From NCBI RefSeq assembly GCF_007997295.1, contig NZ_VORY01000004.1, forward strand, positions 1 to 64,000: a stretch of DNA of 64,000 bases, written 5' to 3'. Shown here piece by piece: positions 19,724-27,634 of the stretch. Source of the stretch: Gillisia hiemivivida (GTDB lineage Bacteria > Bacteroidota > Bacteroidia > Flavobacteriales > Flavobacteriaceae). Position 1 is the stretch's first letter. Each line of letters begins with the position of its first letter. The notes beneath the pieces were generated by a model. The model searched no databases. It was not told the origin of the DNA and saw nothing but the letters and a program-made list of their open reading frames with translations. The position numbers and the translations under genes were made by a program.

Positions 19724-20240
19724 TTGCAGTGAGCTTTGCGGCCAAAGCCTCTTTTAACCGGAGTGCTAGATCTGGGGCCAATCCGGGAATTATAATATCA
19801 CTGCCGCTACCGCCAGCAGTAAAAATTTTAAGGCTTGAGATCTTAAGCATCTTATCCAGAACATCCCGGGAAATTGAGGCGTGCTGAATTCTATTAAAGG
19901 GAACAACCGTAGTTTTATTTACCAAATAGCCCCTCCTGTACAAAATATCCTTTTGCCTGAGCACAAATCCATAATTCTTCTGTAGCTGGAAAATGTTCCA
20001 AAATTTGAAACCAAAATATAAAACGATCCCTATAAGGAGTATGTTTAATTGAAACTGAATTATTTCGAAATAAAATAAAACCACCCAACCAATCACCGCC
20101 AGGCAGAAAAAAACCAGATTTTGAAGACTGGCTTTTATGAGATAAGCCTTTGAAATCGGTTCAAAAGAAACTTCTTCAAATTGAGGAAGTGAAGCAATAT
20201 CAATTGATCTATTGGTGAAATTTTCCATTACGGAAGCCAT
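19713..20240 (-). CDS. Bacterial PH-domain membrane protein, YdbS-like
   Basis: 175 residues with two membrane segments (about 36-75) and one bPH2 domain (about 80-160). The domain contains FVLRQKDILYRRGYLVNKT and VPFNRIQHASISRDVLDKML, the family's FxRIQ-type motif. The gene overlaps menB by 13 bp upstream and the YdbT-like gene by 11 bp downstream, so the three are translationally coupled in one transcript. Any link to menaquinone synthesis is not evident from sequence. Confidence 0.87.
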   Translation of the reverse strand: MASVMENFTNRSIDIASLPQFEEVSFEPISKAYLIKASLQNLVFFCLAVIGWVVLFYFEIIQFQLNILLIGIVLYFGFKFWNIFQLQKNYGFVLRQKDILYRRGYLVNKTTVVPFNRIQHASISRDVLDKMLKISSLKIFTAGGSGSDIIIPGLAPDLALRLKEALAAKLTANEF

Positions 20241-21067
20241 TTCTTGACAAAGTTAGGCTTGCGCTTTTCCAGGAATGCGTCTCTTCCTTCCTTTGCTTCC
20301 TCTGTCATATAAGCAAGTCTGGTAGCTTCTCCAGCAAAGACTTGCTGCCCAACCATACCATCATCGGTAAGGTTCATTGCAAATTTCAACATTTTAATAG
20401 AAGTTGGAGATTTCGCTAAGATTTCCTGAGCCCATTCGTAAGCAGTATTTTCAAGATCTGCATGCGGAACTACAGCGTTTACCATTCCCATTTCAAAAGC
20501 CTGTTGAGCAGAATAATCCCTTCCTAAGAAGAAGATCTCTCTGGCGCGTTTTTGGCCTACCATTTTTGCTAGGTAAGCTGACCCATAACCACCATCGAAA
20601 CTAGTTACATCTGCATCTGTTTGTTTAAAAATTGCATGTTCTTTACTGGCAAGAGTCATATCGCACACTACGTGTAAGCTATGCCCTCCTCCTACTGCCC
20701 AACCTGGAACTACTGCGATCACTACTTTTGGCATAAATCGAATTAAACGTTGAACTTCAAGAATGTTAAGTCGATGCATTCCATCTTCTCCCACATAACC
20801 TTGATGCCCTCTTGCTTTTTGATCTCCTCCACTACAAAAAGAATACACTCCATCTTTAGAGGAAGGTCCTTCTGCAGAAAGTAAAACCACTCCAATTGAG
20901 GTATCTTCTTGTGCATCATAAAATGCATCATATAATTCACTTGTTGTTTTTGGCCTGAACGCATTGCGTATATCTGGTCTATTAAAAGCGATTCTGGCTA
21001 CACCATTCGCTTTTTTGTAGGTTATGTCCTCGTATGTTTTAGCAGGCTTCCATTCTATCTTGCTCAT
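20228..21067 (-). CDS. menB: 1,4-dihydroxy-2-naphthoyl-CoA synthase
   Basis: A crotonase-fold enzyme that closes the second ring of menaquinone by converting o-succinylbenzoyl-CoA to 1,4-dihydroxy-2-naphthoyl-CoA. 279 residues, close to the usual 270-285. Visible are FNRPDIRNAFRP, CSGGDQKARG, GGGHSLHVVCDMTLAS, the MenB-typical SFDGGYGSAYLAKMVG and the C-terminal FLEKRKPNF. It lies a few genes from menD and menF, but they have separate transcription because other genes and a promoter intervene. Confidence 0.96.
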   Translation of the reverse strand: MSKIEWKPAKTYEDITYKKANGVARIAFNRPDIRNAFRPKTTSELYDAFYDAQEDTSIGVVLLSAEGPSSKDGVYSFCSGGDQKARGHQGYVGEDGMHRLNILEVQRLIRFMPKVVIAVVPGWAVGGGHSLHVVCDMTLASKEHAIFKQTDADVTSFDGGYGSAYLAKMVGQKRAREIFFLGRDYSAQQAFEMGMVNAVVPHADLENTAYEWAQEILAKSPTSIKMLKFAMNLTDDGMVGQQVFAGEATRLAYMTEEAKEGRDAFLEKRKPNFVKKWLP

Positions 21068-21147
21068 CTTTCTAATTTTTTATAAAAATAGAGTTTTTAC
21101 AAAACTGTACATAATATTAGACAAAGAAGAATTCGTTTAAAATTATT

Positions 21148-21190
21148 TGTCATCCTATTCCGAAAGCTTTCGGAATCGTTTCAGGATCTT
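21148..21190. repeat. Dispersed intergenic repeat with perfect palindrome
   Basis: It starts TGTCATCC and carries the perfect 20-bp palindrome ATTCCGAAAGCTTTCGGAAT at 21157-21176, then CAGGATCT. It belongs to the same intergenic family as the elements at 46.1, 51.9 and 56.4 kb. Confidence 0.65.
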
Positions 21191-21292
21191 TTATTAAATA
21201 AAAGAAATAATTCAAACTAATGTGCATCTCGGGACAGGTATACCGATTAAGCATTATTTAAAATACGGCAAAAAATTACAGCCTAGAAAGTA

Positions 21293-21380
21293 CTGTCCAC
21301 GTCAAGCTGAACTTGTTTCAGCTTCCAAATAATCCGAATTACTGGATTGTAAAGATCCTGAAATAAATTCAGGATGACGA
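21293..21380. repeat. Dispersed intergenic repeat with ATCCTGAA hairpin
   Basis: It begins near CACGTCAAGCTGAACTTG and ends in a hairpin ATCCTGAA-ATAAA-TTCAGGAT followed by GACGA. The TCAGGATGAC end is the reverse-oriented form of the GTCATCCTGA words seen in other copies. Confidence 0.55.
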
Positions 21381-21423
21381 TTTCAACTTTTTAGGCTGTC
21401 TCTTTTAATGTTCTTCTAAAAAT

Positions 21424-21831
21424 TTATTTTGAATATTTAGCCATTAATGGTTGTAATTGCATACCCCATTGTTGACCAATTTGCATAGACTTTTCAGTAA
21501 TTACAGGTAATTCTGCAGTCATTTTTTGTCCAACAGGAGTTGCATAAAATGCAAGAATTTCATCTAATTCAGCTTCAGTGAAACTCTCCATGTAAACTAC
21601 AGCAAGTTTATCAAATAGGCCTTTCATACTTTCTTTAACTTCCGCTTTAAAAGCATCACGGTTTTCTTCAGCAACCATACCTGCTAAAGGCTTAAGCATT
21701 ACATCGAAAGTTGCTCCAGAATTAATTTCAATCAATTGAACGGCTTTAGCTTTGTATTCTGAATCTGATTCTTGTGCAAAGCCTGAGAATCCTACCAATA
21801 AAAATACGACTGCGTAAAAAGTGTTTTTCAT
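21424..21831 (-). CDS. DUF2059 secreted protein
   Basis: A 135-residue exported protein with a signal peptide ending GFSGFAQ. The body is helical and matches DUF2059: DAFKAEVKESMKGLFDKLAVVYMESFTEAELDEILAFYATPVGQKMTAELPVI is its core (about 58-112). The family is found in the periplasm of many Proteobacteria and Bacteroidota and has no defined biochemical role. A TAnnTTTG-type box (CAAAATTA in plus orientation, 21853-21860) sits about 20 bp upstream of the ATG. Confidence 0.85.
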   Translation of the reverse strand: MKNTFYAVVFLLVGFSGFAQESDSEYKAKAVQLIEINSGATFDVMLKPLAGMVAEENRDAFKAEVKESMKGLFDKLAVVYMESFTEAELDEILAFYATPVGQKMTAELPVITEKSMQIGQQWGMQLQPLMAKYSK

Positions 21832-21852
21832 AATTTAGTTTTTTTTGAAATT

Positions 21853-21860
21853 CAAAATTA
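21853..21860 (-). promoter_or_regulatory. Minus-7 box of the DUF2059 gene
   Basis: On the minus strand this reads TAATTTTG, matching TAnnTTTG. Transcription would start near 21846, with a leader of about 15 nt. No good minus-33 element was seen. Confidence 0.4.
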
Positions 21861-22066
21861 GAATTATTTAGCTATTATAGAACTAAAAATTAAAATTTTT
21901 AAGCGGTTTAAATTAATGTCTAAAGAAATCATTTCAAAACATAGTAATTGCACAATTCTTGATACCTTTAAGATCAATAACTTCGTGGCAAGCTTACGAG
22001 TTATATTGGAAATACTTAAAAAAAATCAAGCAAGCCACAGTAATCAAACCCTCTATGAGGAATTAA

Positions 22067-22555
22067 ATGAAAATGATGAAATTCTTAGGGCTGCTTGTAT
22101 TATTATTGATTTCTTCAACTTATGGCGTTGCACAGGAGATCCCTGTATTAAATTCGCCTGATGATTTTATAATACAACGCACAGAGATAATACCTTCCTT
22201 ATCTATACTTGCTCCAGAAAATCCATATGTCGGAAAATTTAAGATACGAACCGTAAATTTTGATGTTAAAGACCAACCTATTCAGGTAAATATTTCTGAA
22301 ATAATGCGGGAAGAAGAACAAATGAGATCTAACAGTTATGTAGAACTTTCTCCACCTGTGCAGCTCTCTCAAAAGAAGGCTTCAGTTAGCTTCTCTGCGA
22401 ATCCAAGAGAAACTGATGCCAGATACTTCAACCAGAATTTCAATCCTTCTTTGCCAAGAACTGGAACACGAAATACGGTTTATAAAGATGCTTCAGAAAC
22501 TACAAGACCTATTTATTATAGTAGATACTCTCCTTTTTACAGAAGATATTATTAA
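22067..22555 (+). CDS. Small exported protein, function unknown
   Basis: 162 residues. A clear signal peptide (KFLGLLVLLLISSTYGVAQ) makes this frame the real one; the start may be any of Met1, Met3 or Met4. The mature part has no recognised domain and ends in a Tyr/Arg-rich tail (PIYYSRYSPFYRRYY). Its stop codon overlaps the stop of the convergent cvfB gene in the tetranucleotide TTAA (22552-22555). Confidence 0.75.
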   Translation: MKMMKFLGLLVLLLISSTYGVAQEIPVLNSPDDFIIQRTEIIPSLSILAPENPYVGKFKIRTVNFDVKDQPIQVNISEIMREEEQMRSNSYVELSPPVQLSQKKASVSFSANPRETDARYFNQNFNPSLPRTGTRNTVYKDASETTRPIYYSRYSPFYRRYY

Positions 22556-23391
22556 GAGTCTTCCTTTAGATAGATTCCGTCATCTTTAATTTCGATCATT
22601 CGCTGCTTATAAAGTGTTCCGATAGCCTTTTTAAAGCTCTTCTTACTCATTTGCAAAACACGTTGAATTTCGGTAGGATCAGATTTATCTGTAAGTTTTA
22701 AATGCCCGCCTTTCAAAGAGATCTCATTTAAAATGCTTTGTGCATTAGGCTCGATACTTCTATATCCAGGACGTTGTAGCGTCACATCCAATTTACCGTC
22801 TGGTCTGGTTTTCTTGATCCATGCTTTTAAACGATCTCCAGGATTTAGATCCTGAAATATATCATCCTTATATATTAGTCCTTGGTGTAATTCATTTACA
22901 ATCACATTTACGCCAAGATCAGTAGGATTTACCACTATGATGTCTACTTCTTCATAAGGTTCTACTGTGATCTCTGAATTGTCCATGAAAGCATTGGTCT
23001 TGCTGGACGCGACAAGCCTATCTGTATCTTCATCTAAATAACAGAAAACTAGATACCAACTGTCTTTACGCATCTTAGATGCCATTTCACGGTAAGGAAC
23101 AAAAAGATGTTTTTCTAATCCCCAGTCTAAAAATGCCCCAATATCAGATACCTCTACACATTTCAAATAAGCAAACTCATCCAATTTTACATAAGGACGT
23201 AGTGTAGTTGCCACCGGACGTTCAGAATGGTCTAAATAAACAAAAACGTCTATTTCGTCTCCAATATTAAAAGATTCCGGTTTGTATTTATTTGGTAATA
23301 ATACCTCATCATCTCCAGACCCGGTTAAAAATAATCCAGGTTCGGTATCACGATCTATTATTAATGTATGGTATTGTCCTATATTAAGCAT
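22552..23391 (-). CDS. cvfB: S1-domain RNA-binding protein, CvfB family
   Basis: 279 residues with the CvfB arrangement: tandem S1-like units (about 1-65, 66-140 and 150-215) and a C-terminal winged-helix-like region (about 225-279). Landmarks are LLPNKYKPESFNIGDEIDVFVYLDHSERPVATT, VEVSDIGAFLDWGLEKHLFVPYREM and GDRLKAWIKKTRPDGKLDVTLQRPG. In Staphylococcus CvfB binds RNA and affects virulence; here only RNA binding can be inferred. It has its own promoter at 23409-23442. Confidence 0.9.
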   Translation of the reverse strand: MLNIGQYHTLIIDRDTEPGLFLTGSGDDEVLLPNKYKPESFNIGDEIDVFVYLDHSERPVATTLRPYVKLDEFAYLKCVEVSDIGAFLDWGLEKHLFVPYREMASKMRKDSWYLVFCYLDEDTDRLVASSKTNAFMDNSEITVEPYEEVDIIVVNPTDLGVNVIVNELHQGLIYKDDIFQDLNPGDRLKAWIKKTRPDGKLDVTLQRPGYRSIEPNAQSILNEISLKGGHLKLTDKSDPTEIQRVLQMSKKSFKKAIGTLYKQRMIEIKDDGIYLKEDS

Positions 23392-23408
23392 AACTGAAAT
23401 TTAAAATG

Positions 23409-23442
23409 CAAAGATACTTTATATTTTATGGGGAAACTCAAA
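23409..23442 (-). promoter_or_regulatory. Promoter of cvfB
   Basis: On the minus strand a TTTG (plus 23439-23442) is followed after 22 bp by TATCTTTG (plus 23409-23416), the Bacteroidota minus-33/minus-7 pattern. The leader would be only about 12 nt. Confidence 0.6.
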
Positions 23443-23525
23443 ATCCTATTGCTTTATAAAAGGCCTTTAAATCTAACTTATTTCAACTCTCAAATTGTTG
23501 AATTTTGAGCTACAATTCCAGTGAA

Positions 23526-25259
23526 TTAAGATTTAATAAAGTCGAAATATTCCAACAATACCTCATCATTCAGTGATCTTGGAGTCATAATTTCCAATAA
23601 TTTTGGTTTTTCTGAAGGATTAAAGAATTCTTTCAATTCAGCATTCACTTGGTTTGAATCCTGGGCACGGGCATATTCAAAACTGTACATTTCACAAAGG
23701 GCTTTCGCATTAAGATCGTGTATTGTTTCAAAATAAGTATCAAAATTTTCGGTATTCTTATTCCCAGGGAGAATTCTAAAAATCCCTCCGCCGGAATTGT
23801 TAATTACAATAATTCTGAAATTTACAGGAATATGATTGTTCCAAAGACCATTGCTGTCATATATAAAACTAAGATCTCCACAAATAAGCAAGGTAGGTTC
23901 TTTCTTTACCAGGGCTGCACCCACAGCGGTAGAAACGCTTCCATCTATTCCGCTGGTGCCGCGATTACAAAATATAAATTGCGAGGCATCCCAATTAAAA
24001 AGTTGTGCATAGCGCACGGTAGAACTATTTCCTAGCTGCAAATTATAATGCTTAGGAATCGCCGAAACTATAGATTGCATAGCCTTAAAATCCGAATAAG
24101 GGATCTTATTCACGTAAATATCATGACGCTGTTTTCGTTGTTCATTTATCTTTTTCCAATGCACTGCATAATCACTTTTTACTGAAGTGGTTTCTGGCAA
24201 GAACTTCTGAAAAAATGAATTCACTGAAGTTTCAAAATGTTTATTTAAACAGAAGAAGGTGTTATAAGCCTTTTTTGGATCTATATGCCAGTGCTGTTTT
24301 GGCTGAAAATTTCTTAAGAATGATTTTATCTTTTTAGAAACGATCATTCCTCCAAAGGTCAATAGAATATCTGGCTGTAATGCTTCAAATTGCTCATTAG
24401 CATCTGCAGACTTCTCTATGGGGCCAATCAAGGTGTCTATTCTGGTAAAGAATTCAGCATGATCTACATTAGAAGTAGTTTCCGTTAAGATAATTACGGT
24501 AGGGTCTTCAGCTAAAAGATCCAGGTATTGTTGTTCTACACTATCTGGTGCCATCACTCCTACAATGATCATTTTTCGCTTCGCGGTATTCCAAAGATCT
24601 AGATAGGGCTGCAGCTCCACTTTAGAATATTCTCGCTGACTAAGGTCTGGCAGAATTTGAACTGGATCTGTGATCTTATTTTCTTCTACGGAATATAACG
24701 GCTCATAAAATGGTACATTTATGTGTACTGGTCCATTATTCTCTAGAGCACTGTTCAATGCTAGGTTGATTTCTCGTTCATTATGCCTACGACTTTCAAA
24801 TTGCTTCTGAAGCAACTTTTTGTCTGAAGCCATATTTTCTAATACCAACTCAGAATATAAGTTTGCTGAATATAAAATATGATTTTCAAAAACATTCTTT
24901 TGTCTAATGGTTTGTCCATCCCCAATGTCGATGCGTTCTATAGGCCTGTCTGCAGAGATCACTACCAAAGGAATATCACTATAATAAGCTTCTGCAATTG
25001 CGGGATAATAATTTAGTAAGGCAGATCCTGAAGTACATACTACCGCTACAGGTTGTTTTATTTGCTGAGCGATGCCCAAAGCAAAAAATGCAGCACAACG
25101 TTCATCTACAATACTGTAAGCTTTAATTTCCGGATGATTGGTAAAACCAATAGTCAAGGGAGCATTTCGTGAGCCCGGAGAGATCACAACATGTTTTATG
25201 TTCTTTGCAACACACAATGCAACTATCGACTGTGCAACCGGTATTTTGGAGTATTTCAC
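23526..25259 (-). CDS. menD: 2-succinyl-5-enolpyruvyl-6-hydroxy-3-cyclohexene-1-carboxylate synthase
   Basis: A thiamine-diphosphate enzyme that joins isochorismate and 2-oxoglutarate in menaquinone synthesis. 577 residues, usual length. The N-terminal TPP domain shows VISPGSRNAPLTIGF, the conserved Glu in DERCAAFFALGIAQ and VAVVCTSGSALLNYYPAIAEA. The C-terminal half has NRGTSGIDGSVSTAVGAAL and the metal site LLICGDLSFIYDSNGLWN. It sits behind its own promoter, 110 bp from menF. Confidence 0.97.
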   Translation of the reverse strand: MKYSKIPVAQSIVALCVAKNIKHVVISPGSRNAPLTIGFTNHPEIKAYSIVDERCAAFFALGIAQQIKQPVAVVCTSGSALLNYYPAIAEAYYSDIPLVVISADRPIERIDIGDGQTIRQKNVFENHILYSANLYSELVLENMASDKKLLQKQFESRRHNEREINLALNSALENNGPVHINVPFYEPLYSVEENKITDPVQILPDLSQREYSKVELQPYLDLWNTAKRKMIIVGVMAPDSVEQQYLDLLAEDPTVIILTETTSNVDHAEFFTRIDTLIGPIEKSADANEQFEALQPDILLTFGGMIVSKKIKSFLRNFQPKQHWHIDPKKAYNTFFCLNKHFETSVNSFFQKFLPETTSVKSDYAVHWKKINEQRKQRHDIYVNKIPYSDFKAMQSIVSAIPKHYNLQLGNSSTVRYAQLFNWDASQFIFCNRGTSGIDGSVSTAVGAALVKKEPTLLICGDLSFIYDSNGLWNNHIPVNFRIIVINNSGGGIFRILPGNKNTENFDTYFETIHDLNAKALCEMYSFEYARAQDSNQVNAELKEFFNPSEKPKLLEIMTPRSLNDEVLLEYFDFIKS

Positions 25260-25327
25260 AAGTTCTGTTTAAAAATGAGTCAAGCATTTCAGACTTTAAA
25301 AGAAATATCTTGACAGTCTATTGAATC

Positions 25328-25361
25328 CAAAATTACAATTTTTAACTACTATTCTTTCAAA
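25328..25361 (-). promoter_or_regulatory. Promoter of menD
   Basis: On the minus strand a TTTG (plus 25358-25361) precedes TAATTTTG (plus 25328-25335) by 22 bp. This gives menD a promoter separate from menF, with a leader of about 60 nt. Confidence 0.55.
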
Positions 25362-25369
25362 TTACCTGT

Positions 25370-26503
25370 TTATAACGCCGCTTTAATAGTACGAGTCTTA
25401 TTTACGGTTTCTTCCCATTCTGAAGTAGGATCTGAATCTTTTGTAATTCCACCACCAACATATATCTCGACTTCTCCATCATTGAATTTCAAGCAACGCA
25501 AATTTACAAATATGGATGAGTCTTTTCTAATACTGGAATACGCCTGATTTTCCTGATTTCGGGTTCTACTGCTTCGCTTGATCGCAGTAGTCATATTTAA
25601 TAAGCCTAAATAACCTGTATAAAACTCCCGATCATAGTTTTCATGATCATTTATAAATTTATAAGCAGCCTTTGTTGGTAATCCGCAAATTGCAGGAGTT
25701 GGATGCAAGGCTTTTATAATCGCTCCTATTTCAGTAGTATTATTTTTGACAGTACCCGAAATATCTGTTCTTAAATGAAGTAAACTCCCGGCCTCACTGG
25801 TGTAGGTTTCTGAAACTTTTAATGTCTCATCAGTATGTCCTAATTCTTTTAATTTAAAAACTATAGAATCGGTTACGATTTGCTGTTCTACTATTTCTTT
25901 CTGGGTCCAATCATTTTCAGAAAAATTCTGAAGTTTTCTCGTTCCCGCAAGTGCCATAGTACTAAACTTTGTTCGTTCAGTTTTTAATAAGGTTTCTGGA
26001 GTTGCCCCAATCCAAACTCCTGTTTCCGGATGACTCCATATATAAACGAACGCATTTGGATATAATGAGAGGAGATTCTGAAAGATTTCAGAAGCAGAAA
26101 TACTTACTTTTTGAAGTTCTTTTCTGGAAAGCACCACTTTCTTTAATTCGGTTTTTTTTATAGTTTCAACACCTATCCTAACTAAATTTATATGATCTGA
26201 TTTCGCTTTAGCATTAAAATCTGTTGCAGTTTTTTCTGTAGAATCTAAATCTGCATTTGTACTATTAAAAAAAGCTAAAACAGTTTTAATACTTTCTTTT
26301 TCAGGAATAAAGAGTGGATTTTCAGTGTTTTTAAAAGGCGAAAAGATGAATCCGCTTTCAGCAAAATCCTTAATTCTAAAGGATCCACTTCTAGTTTGCG
26401 ATAAAAGCTGTACAGACTCTTTTCCCGGAAGTCTATAACTCACCATCGCTTTTCCTTCTTCTAGAGTTTGTTCTAGTAATTGGAAAAAATCTGAAACGTT
26501 CAT
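25370..26503 (-). CDS. menF: Isochorismate synthase
   Basis: A chorismate-binding enzyme that makes isochorismate for menaquinone. 377 residues, a short form in which the N-terminal region is reduced. The chorismate-binding domain is clear: WSHPETGVWIGATPETLL, ALAGTRK, LHPTPAICGLPTKAA, YDREFYTGYLGLL and YVGGGITKDSDPTSEWEE. The start codon overlaps the stop of the preceding thioesterase gene (TAATG). Entry to siderophore synthesis is possible in principle, but the neighbouring menD favours menaquinone. Confidence 0.93.
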   Translation of the reverse strand: MNVSDFFQLLEQTLEEGKAMVSYRLPGKESVQLLSQTRSGSFRIKDFAESGFIFSPFKNTENPLFIPEKESIKTVLAFFNSTNADLDSTEKTATDFNAKAKSDHINLVRIGVETIKKTELKKVVLSRKELQKVSISASEIFQNLLSLYPNAFVYIWSHPETGVWIGATPETLLKTERTKFSTMALAGTRKLQNFSENDWTQKEIVEQQIVTDSIVFKLKELGHTDETLKVSETYTSEAGSLLHLRTDISGTVKNNTTEIGAIIKALHPTPAICGLPTKAAYKFINDHENYDREFYTGYLGLLNMTTAIKRSSRTRNQENQAYSSIRKDSSIFVNLRCLKFNDGEVEIYVGGGITKDSDPTSEWEETVNKTRTIKAAL

Positions 26504-26931
26504 TAACTATTTTTAGGTAATGAAAGTGTGGTAAGCTTTACCAAAGAGATGAGATTATCCGCTTCATCTGTGATCTTAATTTCCCAAAGTTGAGTTGTTC
26601 TACCTTTATGTATGGCAGATGCTTTTGCGAAAACCCAACCTTCCCGAATACTTTTTATATGATTCGCAGAGATCTCTATTCCACGAATTACAAATTCTGT
26701 AGAATTATTTAATAAAAATGAAGCCATGCTTCCAATTGTTTCCGCAAAGGCTACAGAAGCACCTCCATGTAAAACACCATCTGGTTGGTGCACTTTTGGC
26801 GTAACTGGCATTTTACCCAGCACATAATCTTCTGTAATATCGATAATCTCAATATCCAAAGTTTCCATTAAGGTATTCTTGAACATTTGACGACAATTTT
26901 CGAGGATTTCCTCTTTCTGTATATTATCCAT
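26503..26931 (-). CDS. Hotdog-fold thioesterase, PaaI/MenI-like
   Basis: 142 residues of the PaaI/YbgC-type hotdog family. The signature is VLHGGASVAFAETIGSMASFLLN (about 53-75), where the Glu is the usual catalytic residue, followed by GIEISANHIKSIREG. It is coupled to menF through an overlapping stop/start. That position makes it a good candidate for 1,4-dihydroxy-2-naphthoyl-CoA hydrolysis (MenI), the step after MenB. The family call is firm, the substrate is an inference from context. Confidence 0.85.
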   Translation of the reverse strand: MDNIQKEEILENCRQMFKNTLMETLDIEIIDITEDYVLGKMPVTPKVHQPDGVLHGGASVAFAETIGSMASFLLNNSTEFVIRGIEISANHIKSIREGWVFAKASAIHKGRTTQLWEIKITDEADNLISLVKLTTLSLPKNS

Positions 26932-26971
26932 ATAGAATGTTTTACTTTGTAAAAATACAAAACCAAAAAGG

Positions 26972-27610
26972 ATGAATCCAACCCAAAAACAGGTTTCTTA
27001 TAAAATCACCAATTCCTATTGCACCTTAAATGAAAAGACTCAATACACAAAGAATGTATGGGTGGTTTTTCATGGAATAGGATATCTCTCTAAATACTTT
27101 CTGAAATATTTTAAAGGATTAAATTCTGAAGAAAATTATATAATCGCTCCACAAGCAGCTTCCAAGTACTATCTGAATGGCAAGTACACACATGTCGGCG
27201 CTTCCTGGTTTACCAAGAATAACACCCAGCAGGAAGTAGAAAATGCTATGAATTATTTAGATGAAGTGTTTCAGGCAGAAGATCTAGAATCTGTAACAAA
27301 TCTTATTGTTCTGGGTTATTCTCAAGGGGTTTCTGTAGCCACAAGATGGGTAGCCAGAAAAGGAATTAGTCCTAGCCAATTGATCCTATGCTCTGGCGGA
27401 CTTCCAAAAGAATTAGAACCTAAAGACTTTTTACATCTAAAAGAAGCGAAGATCTCTATGATCTATGGTACCAGAGATTCATATTTAGATGAAGAGCGAG
27501 TACAGAATGAGAAGATCAAATTAAAAGAACTTTTCCCGGAAAATCTGTGCGTGATTCCTTTTGAAGGAATTCATGAAATGAAACCGTCCATACTAGAATC
27601 TTTAGTTTAG
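26972..27610 (+). CDS. Alpha/beta hydrolase, phospholipase/carboxylesterase-like
   Basis: 212 residues. The nucleophile elbow GYSQG (LIVLGYSQGVSVATRWVA, about 107-125), the acid-containing YGTRDSYLDEER and the C-terminal EGIHEM give a Ser-Asp-His triad. The early FHGIGYLSKYF is the oxyanion-side HG motif. No signal peptide, so cytosolic. It is transcribed away from the men genes from a gap of only 40 bp. Substrate unknown. Confidence 0.82.
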   Translation: MNPTQKQVSYKITNSYCTLNEKTQYTKNVWVVFHGIGYLSKYFLKYFKGLNSEENYIIAPQAASKYYLNGKYTHVGASWFTKNNTQQEVENAMNYLDEVFQAEDLESVTNLIVLGYSQGVSVATRWVARKGISPSQLILCSGGLPKELEPKDFLHLKEAKISMIYGTRDSYLDEERVQNEKIKLKELFPENLCVIPFEGIHEMKPSILESLV

Positions 27611-27634
27611 ATTTATCCCTTATAATTTTATTGG

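Larger units (their letters stand above)
21068..21423. other. Intergenic stretch with two repeat-family hairpins
   Basis: 356 bp without an ORF. It contains the repeats described at 21148-21190 and 21293-21380. The promoter of menB should lie at its left end but no exact TAnnTTTG box was found there. Confidence 0.6.

Noticed and set aside
21916-22161. 81-codon open frame on the plus strand upstream of and overlapping the small exported protein
   Set aside because: It overlaps, in another frame, the signal peptide of the gene starting at 22067, has no recognisable features and looks like chance.
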